Shown: piece after piece, positions 1-6,085 of the stretch
How the letters are laid out: each line of letters starts with the position of its first letter
Numbering within the stretch: the stretch's first letter is position 1
Assembly: GCA_937921835.1 (NCBI GenBank)
Contig: CAKZVG010000058.1
Span: forward strand, 1-6,550
From: an uncultured Bryobacteraceae bacterium
Lineage (GTDB): Bacteria > Acidobacteriota > Terriglobia > Bryobacterales > Bryobacteraceae
Direction: 5' to 3'
DNA length: 6,550 nucleotides
The notes under the pieces: model-generated
The model's database searches: none
What the model saw: the letters and a program-made list of their open reading frames with translations, nothing else
Told to the model about the DNA's origin: nothing
Made by a program: the position numbers and the translations under genes

Positions 1-10
1 GATTGGATTG

Positions 11-19
11 CCCTCCTTT
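11..19 (-). promoter_or_regulatory. Shine-Dalgarno-like site for a gene beyond the left edge
   Basis: Read on the minus strand this is AAAGGAGGG, close to an ideal Shine-Dalgarno sequence. The ten bases after it, up to the window edge, contain no ATG, GTG or TTG. If it is used, the start codon lies immediately outside the window, with a spacing at the long end of normal. It lies downstream of the leftward promoter-like pair at 68-97, which supports the reading. No coding sequence can be seen to confirm it. Confidence 0.35.
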
Positions 20-67
20 GGGCAGTGTGTGGCGAGGCTCCGGCCAAGGAATTGCTCGCCAACGTCA

Positions 68-97
68 ATTATAGGAGGGCACACTCCTCTATTTCAG
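68..97 (-). promoter_or_regulatory. Candidate leftward sigma70-type promoter
   Basis: On the minus strand, CTGAAA (97-92, four of six matches to TTGACA) is followed after 18 bases by TATAAT (73-68, a perfect -10 consensus). Transcription would start near position 61, run left past the AAAGGAGGG site at 11-19 and leave the window. The spacer contains a small inverted repeat, AGGAG (73-77) and CTCCT (84-88), which could be an operator half-site pair or chance. The element lies in the non-coding stretch downstream of the glgB stop, so the promoter would serve a separate gene to the left. The 1-145 stretch holds nothing else I can support. Confidence 0.4.
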
Positions 98-145
98 AGT
101 GCAAGAGCCTGTCTTGGACAAGAGTGATAACGGACAGGACACTAG

Positions 146-2323
146 CTAGCGCCGCGGCTGGAACACCACCACCGCCAGCGGCGGCAGGGTCACGGCGATG
201 CTGTGCTGGCGGCCGTGCATCGGTTCGGGATCGCTCGACACCAGCCCGCCGTTGCCCAGGTTCGAGCCTCCGAACACGGCGGCGTCGGTGTTGAAGACCT
301 CCTCGTAAAAGCCCGGCTCGGGCACACCCAGGCGGTAGCCGCGGCGCGGCACCGGGGTGAAGTTGCAGGCGAACAACAGGAAGTTCTGGCGGTCTTCGGC
401 CCGGCGCAGGAAAGCCACCACCGAACCTTCGATGTCGTGGAAATCGACCCACTCGAAGCCGCTCCAATGGAAATCCACCTGGTGGAGCGCCGGCTGCGAA
501 CGGTAGAACTTGTTCAACTCGGCCACCATCATCTGCAACTGCCGGTGGCAGTCGAACTCCAGCAGTTCCCAGCGCACCCCGGTGTTGTGGTTCCACTCCT
601 CGTACTGGCCGATTTCGGAACCCATGAACAGCAGCTTCTTCCCGGGATGCCCGTACATGTAGCCCAGAAACGCGCGTACGTTGGCGAAGCGCTGCCACTC
701 GTCGCCCGGCATCTTGGACAGCAGCGAGCGCTTGCCGTGCACCACCTCGTCGTGCGAGATCGGCAGCACGAAGTTTTCCGAGAAGGCATAGAGCATGCTG
801 AAGGTGATGTCCTGGTGGTGGTACTTGCGGTGCACTGGATCGAGCGAGAAGTAGTGGAGCATGTCGTGCATCCAGCCCATGTTCCACTTCATCGTGAAGC
901 CCAGCCCATTCAGATACACCGGCCGCGACACGCCCCCGAACGCCGTGGACTCCTCGGCCACCGTGATCACGCCCGGCTCGCGGTGCGCCAGTTCGTTGAA
1001 CCGCCGTAGAAAATCGATCGCCTCCAGGTTCTCGTTGCCGCCGTCCTGGTTGGGGATCCACTCGCCCGGCTGGCGCGAATAGTCCAGGTAGAGCATCGAG
1101 GCCACCGCATCCACCCGCAGGCCGTCGATGTGGTATTTCTTCAACCAGAAAAGCGCGTTCGAAATCAGAAATTCGCGCACCTCGTTGCGGCCGTAGTTGA
1201 AGATCAGCGTGCCCCAGTCGCGGTGTTCGCCCTTGCGCGGGTCGGCGTGCTCGTAGAGGTTGGTCCCGTCGAAATAGGCCAGTCCGTGCGCGTCCTTGGG
1301 GAAGTGCCCGGGAACCCAGTCGACGATCAGCCCCAGTCCCTCCTGGTGGCAGCGGTCGACGAAGTACATGAAGTCGTAGGGCGTGCCGAAACGCGCCGTG
1401 GGCGCGTAGAAGCCGATCACCTGGTAGCCCCAGGAACCGGAGAAGGGGTGCTCGTGGACGGGCAGCAGTTCCAGGTGCGTGTAGCCCAGTTTCTTGGCGT
1501 AGGGCACCAGCGAGTCGGCCAGTTCACGGTAGGTGAGCGGCTGGTTGCGCGGTCCCCGCAGCCAGGACTCCAGATGCACTTCGTAGATCGAGACCGGCTC
1601 CTTCAACCAATCCTTCTTGCCGCGCTGCTCCAGCCACTCGGCGTCGTTCCATTGATAGCGGTCCAGGTCGCGCACCACCGAGGCGGATTTCGGCGGCACC
1701 TCGGAACCGAAGCCGTAGGGATCCGCCTTGAGCTGACGGTAGCCGTGAAAGCGCGAGCGCACGAAGTATTTGTAGTGCGTCCCCTCGCCCGCGTGCGGGA
1801 TGAAGATCTCCCAGATGCCGCCGTTGCGCAGCCGCATGGGATGCCGGCGGGTATCCCAGTCGTTGAAATCACCGACGATGGTCACCACCTCGGCGTTCGG
1901 AGCCCAGACCGTGAAACGCACGCCCGGCACCCCTTCGACCGTCACCAGGTGAGCGCCCAACGTCCGGTAGCTCTCGAAGTTCGTGCCCTCGGCGTGCAGG
2001 TGGATCTCAAAGTCCGTCAGCAGCGGCGGAAAGCGGTAGGGATCCTCGATCTCGGCGCTCCCACCGTTCCAAAGCTTCAGCCGCAGGCGGTAAGGCTGCC
2101 GGTCTCCGGCCAGCCGCGCGCGGAAGAATCCCGCCGGATGCAGCTTCTTCATCTCCGCGCGGAATCCGGGTCCGGCCACTTCGGCGGCTTCCGCCTGAGG
2201 GAGAAACGCGCGCACCTCCCAGGCGTCCGCGCCCTCTCCGGTCTCGACGGCATGCGGCCCAAGCACGCGGAACGGGTCGCCGTGATAACCGCCTACGATG
2301 GCTTCGATCTCGTCGTGAGTCAT
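146..2323 (-). CDS. glgB: 1,4-alpha-glucan (glycogen) branching enzyme, GH13
   Basis: This cytoplasmic enzyme cuts an alpha-1,4 glucan chain and reattaches the piece as an alpha-1,6 branch during glycogen synthesis. The protein is 725 residues with the complete long-form architecture, matching E. coli GlgB (728 residues) along its length. There is an N-terminal N1 domain (about 1-105, with DPFRVLGPH), a CBM48 domain (about 115-215, with [10 protein letters not shown] and GDFNDWD), the GH13 barrel (about 225-600) and a C-terminal beta domain ending in [10 protein letters not shown]. Barrel motifs are intact: [20 protein letters not shown] with nucleophile Asp405, VAEES with the acid/base Glu at 457/458, and [10 protein letters not shown] with Asp525. 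I chose the ATG at 2323 over an in-frame GTG at 2332 because GGGTGA (2334-2329) sits five bases upstream of it. No glgA, glgC or glgP lies beside it here. It is divergent from the deaminase gene, only 17 bp away. Confidence 0.97.
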   Translation of the reverse strand: MTHDEIEAIVGGYHGDPFRVLGPHAVETGEGADAWEVRAFLPQAEAAEVAGPGFRAEMKKLHPAGFFRARLAGDRQPYRLRLKLWNGGSAEIEDPYRFPPLLTDFEIHLHAEGTNFESYRTLGAHLVTVEGVPGVRFTVWAPNAEVVTIVGDFNDWDTRRHPMRLRNGGIWEIFIPHAGEGTHYKYFVRSRFHGYRQLKADPYGFGSEVPPKSASVVRDLDRYQWNDAEWLEQRGKKDWLKEPVSIYEVHLESWLRGPRNQPLTYRELADSLVPYAKKLGYTHLELLPVHEHPFSGSWGYQVIGFYAPTARFGTPYDFMYFVDRCHQEGLGLIVDWVPGHFPKDAHGLAYFDGTNLYEHADPRKGEHRDWGTLIFNYGRNEVREFLISNALFWLKKYHIDGLRVDAVASMLYLDYSRQPGEWIPNQDGGNENLEAIDFLRRFNELAHREPGVITVAEESTAFGGVSRPVYLNGLGFTMKWNMGWMHDMLHYFSLDPVHRKYHHQDITFSMLYAFSENFVLPISHDEVVHGKRSLLSKMPGDEWQRFANVRAFLGYMYGHPGKKLLFMGSEIGQYEEWNHNTGVRWELLEFDCHRQLQMMVAELNKFYRSQPALHQVDFHWSGFEWVDFHDIEGSVVAFLRRAEDRQNFLLFACNFTPVPRRGYRLGVPEPGFYEEVFNTDAAVFGGSNLGNGGLVSSDPEPMHGRQHSIAVTLPPLAVVVFQPRR

Positions 2324-2343
2324 TAGGATCACCCGCTATTATG
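2324..2343. promoter_or_regulatory. Compact divergent start region between glgB and the deaminase
   Basis: Only 17 bp (2324-2340) separate the two start codons, too little for two ordinary promoters. For glgB, GGGTGA (2334-2329) is a good ribosome binding site. A weak leftward pair, CTGAAG (2367-2362) and CATAAT (2343-2338) with an 18-base spacer, lies inside the deaminase gene but would start transcription inside that ribosome binding site. For the deaminase only AGGA (2325-2328), 12 bases before the ATG, resembles a Shine-Dalgarno site. I see no convincing rightward promoter. At least one transcript must therefore start within the opposite gene or be nearly leaderless. Confidence 0.4.
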
Positions 2344-3291
2344 GCAGGGATGGGCGAATTCCTTCAGAGACTCGAGAAGGCGGAACTGCACCTGCACCTG
2401 GAAGGCTCCGTGGAGCCGGAGACCATGGCCGAACTCGATCCCTCGGTTTCGCCCGAAGAGTGCCTGGCGCGCTACCAGTACTCGAGCTTCGCCGCATTCC
2501 TCAAGAGCTACGAATGGGTCACGCGGCGGCTGCGCGCGCCGGAGGATTACGCGCTCATCACCCGCCGCCTGCTCGAACGCCTCGCCCGGCAGAACGTGCG
2601 CTACGCCGAGATCTGCCTCTCGGCGGGCATCATTCTGTGGAGGAAGCAGGACCCGGCCGCCGTTCACGAAGCCGTCCGCGCGGCCGCGCTAGGCTCGACG
2701 GTCGAAGTGCGCTGGATCTGGGACGCCGTGCGCCAGTTCCCGCTGGAGGACGCCCGCCGCGTCGCCGCCATGGCCGCCGAACGCATCCGCGAGGGCGTGG
2801 TGGCGTTCGGCATCGGAGGCGACGAGGCGCGCGGTCCGGCGCCGCTGTTCCGCGATCTGTTCGCCTCCGCCCGCCGCGCGGGACTCCGCCTGACGGCGCA
2901 CGCCGGCGAAACCACCGGCCCGGCTTCCATCCGGGAGGCGCTCGACATCGGCGCCGAGCGCATCGGCCATGGGATTGCGGCGGCGGAGGATCCGGCGCTC
3001 CTTGAACACCTTCGCGACAACCAGATCCCGCTTGAGATCTGCCTTTCGAGCAACCTCGCCACCGGGGCGGTCCAGCGCATCGAAGATCACCCCGTGCGCC
3101 GCCTGTTCGAAGCCGGCGTGCCCATCGTGCTCAACACCGACGACCCGGCGATGTTCCGCACCTCGTTGACGCGCGAGTTCGAAATTGCGCAAAACGTCTT
3201 CGGGTTCACGGATGCCGAACTGGCCGGCATAGCCGCCAACGCCTTCCGCTACTCCTTCCGGGGGGAGCCTGACGGACACACTGCGAGCTGA
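2341..3291 (+). CDS. Adenosine-deaminase-superfamily deaminase (adenosine or 6-aminodeoxyfutalosine type)
   Basis: This is a metal-dependent (usually zinc) purine deaminase that hydrolyses a 6-amino group and releases ammonia; it should act in the cytoplasm. The 316-residue protein shows the family signatures in order: ELHLHLEGS with metal ligands His17 and His19, GIGGDEARG (157-165), TAHAGE with ligand His187 and catalytic Glu190, RIGHG with His210, CLSSN, and LNTDDP with ligand Asp267. GGDE and RIGHG point to a nucleoside deaminase rather than adenine deaminase. Two features depart from classical adenosine deaminase. Glu21 replaces the Asp that follows the HxH motif in the mouse and E. coli enzymes, and the segment after the HxH motif (about 24-45) is shorter than usual. 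Both would suit a menaquinone-pathway 6-aminodeoxyfutalosine deaminase. The superfamily is certain and the substrate is not. The C-terminus stops soon after the SF of FRYSFRGE, earlier than usual. ATG 2350 is a possible alternative start but has no better ribosome binding site. Confidence 0.9.
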   Translation: MAGMGEFLQRLEKAELHLHLEGSVEPETMAELDPSVSPEECLARYQYSSFAAFLKSYEWVTRRLRAPEDYALITRRLLERLARQNVRYAEICLSAGIILWRKQDPAAVHEAVRAAALGSTVEVRWIWDAVRQFPLEDARRVAAMAAERIREGVVAFGIGGDEARGPAPLFRDLFASARRAGLRLTAHAGETTGPASIREALDIGAERIGHGIAAAEDPALLEHLRDNQIPLEICLSSNLATGAVQRIEDHPVRRLFEAGVPIVLNTDDPAMFRTSLTREFEIAQNVFGFTDAELAGIAANAFRYSFRGEPDGHTAS

Positions 3292-3314
3292 ACGCCGGCT
3301 GCCGCGGCGAAGGC

Positions 3315-3335
3315 GCCGCCGAAGCATCCGGCGGC
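3315..3335. terminator. GC hairpin between convergent genes, possible bidirectional terminator
   Basis: GCCGCCG (3315-3321) and CGGCGGC (3329-3335) form a perfect 7-bp stem around a 7-base loop. It lies in the 56-bp gap between the stop of the deaminase (+) and the stop of the GH16 gene (-), where a shared terminator is expected. There is no T-run after either arm, so it is not a classical intrinsic terminator and GC-rich chance pairing is possible. Confidence 0.4.
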
Positions 3336-3347
3336 TGGCGCGCAGCT

Positions 3348-4160
3348 TCACCGCTTCTGATACACCCGCACGTAGTCGATCTCGTAGCGCTGGGGAAAGA
3401 TGCTGTCGTCGATGCCGTGGCGTCCGCCCCAGGAGCCACCCACGGCGCTGTTCAGAATCAGGTAGAAAGGCTGCTCGAAGGGCCAGACCGCCTCGCCGGT
3501 CCCCTCGTTCTCGTACGTGAAGTACACGCGCCCGCTGGCGGAAAACTCCATCTTGCGCGAATCCCATTCCACGGCGTAAACGTGAAACCCACGCCACGGC
3601 TCGGCAATGGCGAGCTGGGCGCCGCGGCCCGTCTTCCGCATATGGTTGTACGCCTGGGTATGGATGTTGGCGTGGATCACGTCCGGCTCATAGCCCACGT
3701 TCTCCATGATGTCGATCTCGCCGCAGCGCGGCCAGCCCACTTCGCGGCGGTTCACGCCCAGCATCCAGATGGCAGGCCACATGCCGCGCCCAGTGGGCAG
3801 CTTGGCGCGCACCTCGACGCGCGCGTGGCGCCAGGCGGCCTTGCCCTCGGTGGTCAGGCTGGCCGAGGTGTAGGCGGCGAACTCGGCATGCCACGGATCC
3901 GCGCTGCCGGCTCGCCAGGCGGGGTTCGGAAACCGCTCTTTGCGCGATTCGATCACCAGCGCGCCGTTCTCCACGCGCGCGTTCTCCTTGCGCCCGCGCG
4001 TGTAGTACTGGCTTTCGCGGTTGCGGATGAAGCCTTCCTCGTAGGACCAGCGGGACGGGTCGGGCAATCCGTCGCGATCGAATTCGTCGCTCCAGACGAG
4101 CCTCCACTCGGCCGCCGCGGCCGGCGCAAGCAGCAGGCAGAACAGCAGCAGGCCCCTCAC
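3348..4160 (-). CDS. Secreted GH16 endo-beta-glucanase (laminarinase-like)
   Basis: This is a predicted exported glycoside hydrolase of family 16, whose members cut beta-1,3 or mixed beta-1,3/1,4 glucans and related polysaccharides with retention of configuration. The 270-residue protein opens with a signal peptide: MR, a Leu-rich core and an Ala cluster, with likely cleavage near residue 17. A single GH16 domain fills the rest. The catalytic motif is GEIDIMENVG with nucleophile Glu148, Asp150 and acid/base Glu153; the extra Met is the beta-bulge form typical of laminarinase-like GH16. GRGMWPAIWMLG (124-135), HANIHTQAYNH, NSAVGGSWGG and the end motif YEIDYVRVYQ are also family-typical. There is no carbohydrate-binding module or anchor. 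The GTG start directly follows the TGA stop of the upstream reductase, with a G-rich run just before it, so the two are probably translationally coupled. The exact substrate (laminarin, lichenan or other) cannot be read from the sequence. Confidence 0.93.
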   Translation of the reverse strand: MRGLLLFCLLLAPAAAAEWRLVWSDEFDRDGLPDPSRWSYEEGFIRNRESQYYTRGRKENARVENGALVIESRKERFPNPAWRAGSADPWHAEFAAYTSASLTTEGKAAWRHARVEVRAKLPTGRGMWPAIWMLGVNRREVGWPRCGEIDIMENVGYEPDVIHANIHTQAYNHMRKTGRGAQLAIAEPWRGFHVYAVEWDSRKMEFSASGRVYFTYENEGTGEAVWPFEQPFYLILNSAVGGSWGGRHGIDDSIFPQRYEIDYVRVYQKR

Positions 4161-5123
4161 TCAGACCCCCCGCTCCGCCGCCAAGGTTTCGATCTCAGCG
4201 ATTTCCGCGGGCGAAAGGCGGAAGTCCGCCGCGCCGAGCATCTCCCGCGACTGCTCGGCCGAGCGCATGCCGACAATCGCCGCCGTCACCGCCGGGTGCC
4301 GCAGCACCCAGGCGATCGCAACTTCGCCCGGATTGCGCCCATGCCGCGCGCCGATTTCGCGCAACCGCTCGACGAACTCCAGGTTGCGCGACAGCCGCGG
4401 CTCCTGGAAGTCCGGCACGCGCCGGCGGAAGTCGTCGGCCGGGAAGGCGGCAACGCGCTCGCGCGTCATCTTCCCCGTCAGCAGCCCCGACTTCATCGGC
4501 GAATACGCCAGCACGCCGATGCCGTGTTGCGCGCAGTAGGGCAGCAGTTCCGCTTCGATCTGCCGCGCCAGCAGCGAATACGGCGGCTGGAGCGAGGTAA
4601 TGGGGGCGATGGCGGCGGCGCGCTTCATCTGCGCCAAGTTGAAGTTCGACACGCCGATCCAGCGGACTTTGCCTTCTTCCTTGAGCCGCGCCAGCGTCTC
4701 CCAGCCCTCCTCGATGTCTTCGTCCGGATCGGGCCAGTGGATCTGGTAGAGGTCGATCGTCTCCACCCTCAATCGCCGCAAGCTCGCTTCACATTCCCGC
4801 CGGAGGGAATCGGCCTTCAGACAAGGGATGATCTCACCCTGCTGGTTCCAGGTGCGCTCGCACTTGGTGAAGATGTAGGGCTTGGGCGTGACGCCTTCGA
4901 GCGCCCGCGCCACCACCTCTTCGGAATGCCCCAGCCCGTATATGGCCGCGGTGTCGATCCAATTCAGACCCGCTTCGAGCGCCGTCCGGATGGCGGCCAC
5001 CGACTGCGCGTCATCCTGCGGTCCCCAGGCGAATTTCCAGCCGCCACCCCCCATCGCCCAGGCTCCAATGCCGAGGGGGGTGATCTCGAGATCGCTATTA
5101 CCAAGCCTTCGCGTCTGCATCAT
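4161..5123 (-). CDS. Aldo/keto reductase family protein
   Basis: This is a predicted cytoplasmic NADP(H)-dependent oxidoreductase with a TIM-barrel fold that interconverts aldehydes or ketones and alcohols. The 320-residue protein is full length. The catalytic tetrad is visible as Asp57 and Tyr62 (in WIDTAAIYGLGHSEE), Lys87 (in YIFTKCERTW) and His129 (in DLYQIHWPD). WIGVSNFN and the cofactor-end segment AAIVGMRSAEQ (282-292) are present, and the ending is typical of the family. The start is the first of two consecutive ATGs (5123 and 5120), because the protein then begins QTRRLGNSDLEITPLGIG, the usual family opening; AAGG about 11 bases upstream is a modest ribosome binding site. Longer in-frame upstream sequence is Arg/Pro-rich and not homologous. 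The gene directly precedes and abuts the GH16 gene, suggesting one transcript and perhaps action on a sugar-derived carbonyl. The substrate is unknown. Confidence 0.94.
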   Translation of the reverse strand: MMQTRRLGNSDLEITPLGIGAWAMGGGGWKFAWGPQDDAQSVAAIRTALEAGLNWIDTAAIYGLGHSEEVVARALEGVTPKPYIFTKCERTWNQQGEIIPCLKADSLRRECEASLRRLRVETIDLYQIHWPDPDEDIEEGWETLARLKEEGKVRWIGVSNFNLAQMKRAAAIAPITSLQPPYSLLARQIEAELLPYCAQHGIGVLAYSPMKSGLLTGKMTRERVAAFPADDFRRRVPDFQEPRLSRNLEFVERLREIGARHGRNPGEVAIAWVLRHPAVTAAIVGMRSAEQSREMLGAADFRLSPAEIAEIETLAAERGV

Positions 5124-5147
5124 AACCCAACTGACCTTTTTAACACG

Positions 5148-5173
5148 CCGCGGCGCGAGGCGAAGCGCGGCGG
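5148..5173 (-). repeat. Imperfect hairpin in the leader of the reductase gene
   Basis: CCGC-G-GCGC (5148-5156) pairs with GCGC-G-GCGG (5165-5173), giving eight G-C pairs interrupted by one G-G mismatch (C-C in the minus-strand RNA) around an 8-base loop. It ends 24 bases upstream of the reductase ATG, so in the minus-strand transcript it would be a stable leader stem. Local GC content is very high and chance is not excluded. Confidence 0.35.
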
Positions 5174-5224
5174 TCTGATTGGAACGCGGGAAAAGCGCCG
5201 ATAAGCTGAAGTGAAGGCTGACAG

Positions 5225-5461
5225 ATGAGAATCGGATACCGGATGTGGCTGGTGTACTCCCCGGTGGGAGGCGGTATGTCCGTGGTGGAAGCCCGCGCCG
5301 CGGATGCGCCGCGCGGCGGATCCGCGGACCGCGCCGAGTTGTCTTCCTTCGCCAGCTTGTGGAACGCACCAGTCTCGGCGGCGCCTGTCCGGCGGCGTCC
5401 CTGCCCGCTGGAGGCCATGGCGCTCAGCCGCCGCATTATCGAGCAACATCTGCGGGGATAG
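5225..5461 (+). CDS. Possible small protein of unknown function (78 or 61 residues)
   Basis: I do not recognise this protein. It is the only plausible reading frame in the 345-bp stretch between the reductase start and the HAD gene stop. Starting at ATG 5225 it encodes 78 residues, with GAAGG (5213-5217) seven bases upstream. ATG 5276 would give 61 residues and has a stronger GGGAGG (5266-5271) only four bases upstream. Third codon positions are about 80% G or C by hand count, and position 3 is richer in GC than positions 1 and 2, as expected of a real gene in GC-rich DNA. The sequence has a short hydrophobic start (MWLVYS), an Ala/Arg/Gly-rich middle and a helical-looking end (MALSRRIIEQHLRG). 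No membrane segment or known motif is clear. A weak promoter-like pair, TTGGAA (5179-5184) and GATAAG (5200-5205), has a short 15-base spacer. The frame spans the 30-bp palindrome, so the region may instead be non-coding. Confidence 0.4.
   Translation: MRIGYRMWLVYSPVGGGMSVVEARAADAPRGGSADRAELSSFASLWNAPVSAAPVRRRPCPLEAMALSRRIIEQHLRG
5298..5327. repeat. 30-bp near-perfect palindrome
   Basis: The two 15-base halves meet at 5312/5313 and are complementary at 14 of 15 positions; the only mismatch is G5306 against G5319. The outer arms are CCGCGGAT (5298-5305) and ATCCGCGG (5320-5327). The inner 12 bases (5307-5318) are a perfect palindrome. As RNA it would form 8 bp, one mismatch, 4 bp and a GCGC tetraloop. 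It lies in the gap between the HAD and reductase genes, 141 bp past the HAD stop. It could be a transcription-end structure for the leftward HAD transcript, a protein-binding site, or a REP-like element. No T-run follows it on either strand. Confidence 0.6.
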
Positions 5462-5463
5462 CG

Positions 5464-5478
5464 CGCGCTCAGAGCGCG
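5464..5478. repeat. Short palindrome over the HAD stop codon
   Basis: CGCGCTC (5464-5470) and GAGCGCG (5472-5478) are perfect inverted copies with one base between them, covering the TGA stop of the HAD gene. As RNA it could form only a 5-bp stem with a 5-base loop. It could help end or protect the leftward transcript, but there is no T-run and it may be chance. Confidence 0.3.
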
Positions 5479-6035
5479 ATTTCGTACTTGCGCAGAATCG
5501 CGTCCCAGCAGCCTCGCGCCTGGAGCAGAAGCTCCACCACCTCGCGCACCGCGCCTTCCCCGCCCCGCCGGGACGTCACCAGGTGAGCCACGCTCTTGAC
5601 TTCGGGCGAGGCGTTGGCGGTGGCGATGGCCAGACCCACGCGGCGCATCACCACCACGTCGGTGAAGTCGTCGCCGATGTAGGCGATTTCCTCCCGGCTG
5701 ACGCCGCAATCGGCCATGATCTCGTCGATAATCGGGATCTTCTCGATGTGGCCCTGATAGATGTAGCGCATCTTGGTCTGGTGCGCGCGCACCTCGGTGG
5801 CGGGCGACTCGCGGCCGCTGATCACACCGGTGGCGATGCCGTTCCAGGCCAGCCAGTGCAGGCCGATGCCGTCCTGCGAATCGAAGGCCTTGGTCTCCCA
5901 CGGCTTGCCATCCGGGCCCGGGACGTTGTAGATCTTGCCGTCGGTGAGCACGCCGTCGACGTCCATCAGCAGCAGCTTCACGCGAGCGAGTTTCTCCCGC
6001 ACCTCGGGAGTCAGGAAGTTCAGTTTTTCCGGCAT
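5469..6035 (-). CDS. KdsC-like HAD-superfamily phosphatase (3-deoxy-D-manno-octulosonate 8-phosphate phosphatase family)
   Basis: This is a predicted cytoplasmic, Mg-dependent phosphatase of the capless HAD group that includes KdsC, which removes phosphate from KDO 8-phosphate in lipopolysaccharide precursor synthesis. The 188-residue protein matches the family's usual length. Motif I is LLLMDVDGVLTDG with nucleophile Asp25 and acid/base Asp27. Motif II is VISGRES with Ser73, motif III is Lys99 in GHIEKIP, and motif IV is IGDDFTD with Asp122 and Asp123. VTSRRGGEGAVREVVELLL is also family-typical. The start is ATG 6035, giving MPEKLNFLTPEVREKL; AAAGAG five to six bases upstream is a weak ribosome binding site. 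In-frame sequence further upstream overlaps the kinase gene in another frame and is rejected. The gene follows the KDG-kinase-like gene by 62 bp on the same strand, so one operon is likely. Its neighbour raises the possibility of a different 2-keto-3-deoxy-acid phosphate as substrate. Confidence 0.93.
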   Translation of the reverse strand: MPEKLNFLTPEVREKLARVKLLLMDVDGVLTDGKIYNVPGPDGKPWETKAFDSQDGIGLHWLAWNGIATGVISGRESPATEVRAHQTKMRYIYQGHIEKIPIIDEIMADCGVSREEIAYIGDDFTDVVVMRRVGLAIATANASPEVKSVAHLVTSRRGGEGAVREVVELLLQARGCWDAILRKYEIAL

Positions 6036-6046
6036 GGGATCTCTTT

Positions 6047-6059
6047 GGCGGCAGCCGCC
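6047..6059 (-). repeat. Small hairpin next to the HAD ribosome binding site
   Basis: GGCGG (6047-6051) and CCGCC (6055-6059) can pair around a CAG triplet. In the minus-strand RNA this stem directly precedes the AAAGAG ribosome binding site of the HAD gene. It shares positions 6058-6059 with the larger hairpin at 6058-6085, so the two would compete at their junction or stack on each other. Confidence 0.3.
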
Positions 6060-6085
6060 GGGGCGGGCGTTCGAACCCGCCCCGG
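6058..6085 (-). promoter_or_regulatory. Strong intercistronic hairpin between kinase and HAD genes
   Basis: CCGGGGCGGG (6058-6067) and CCCGCCCCGG (6076-6085) form a perfect 10-bp, all-G-C stem around an 8-base loop containing TTCGAA. It begins 12 bases after the kinase stop codon (6098-6100) and ends 22 bases before the HAD start. On the minus strand no T-run follows, so it is not a standard intrinsic terminator. It may act as a partial terminator, a 3' stabiliser of the kinase message or a processing site, setting unequal expression of the two genes. The structure is plain from the sequence; the role is inference. Confidence 0.6.

Noticed and set aside
108..138. Inverted repeat CCTGTC/GACAGG downstream of glgB as a terminator
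   Set aside because: The stem is six pairs around a 19-base loop with no T-run on the minus strand.
1130..2326. 398-codon open frame on the + strand opposite glgB
   Set aside because: It mirrors a fully conserved GH13 gene and its product is low-complexity with no known motif.
2337..2342. TATTAT as a rightward -10 element for the deaminase
   Set aside because: It overlaps the start codon and has no acceptable -35 element 16-18 bases upstream.
3417..5204. 595-codon open frame on the + strand opposite the GH16 and reductase genes
   Set aside because: The minus-strand proteins have complete catalytic motifs and family-length products. The opposite frame crosses the gene boundary, has no recognisable domain, and long antisense frames are common in GC-rich coding DNA.
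5124..5369. In-frame upstream extension of the reductase by 82 codons
   Set aside because: The added sequence is Arg/Pro-rich and unlike any reductase. The family N-terminus begins at the ATG pair at 5123/5120.
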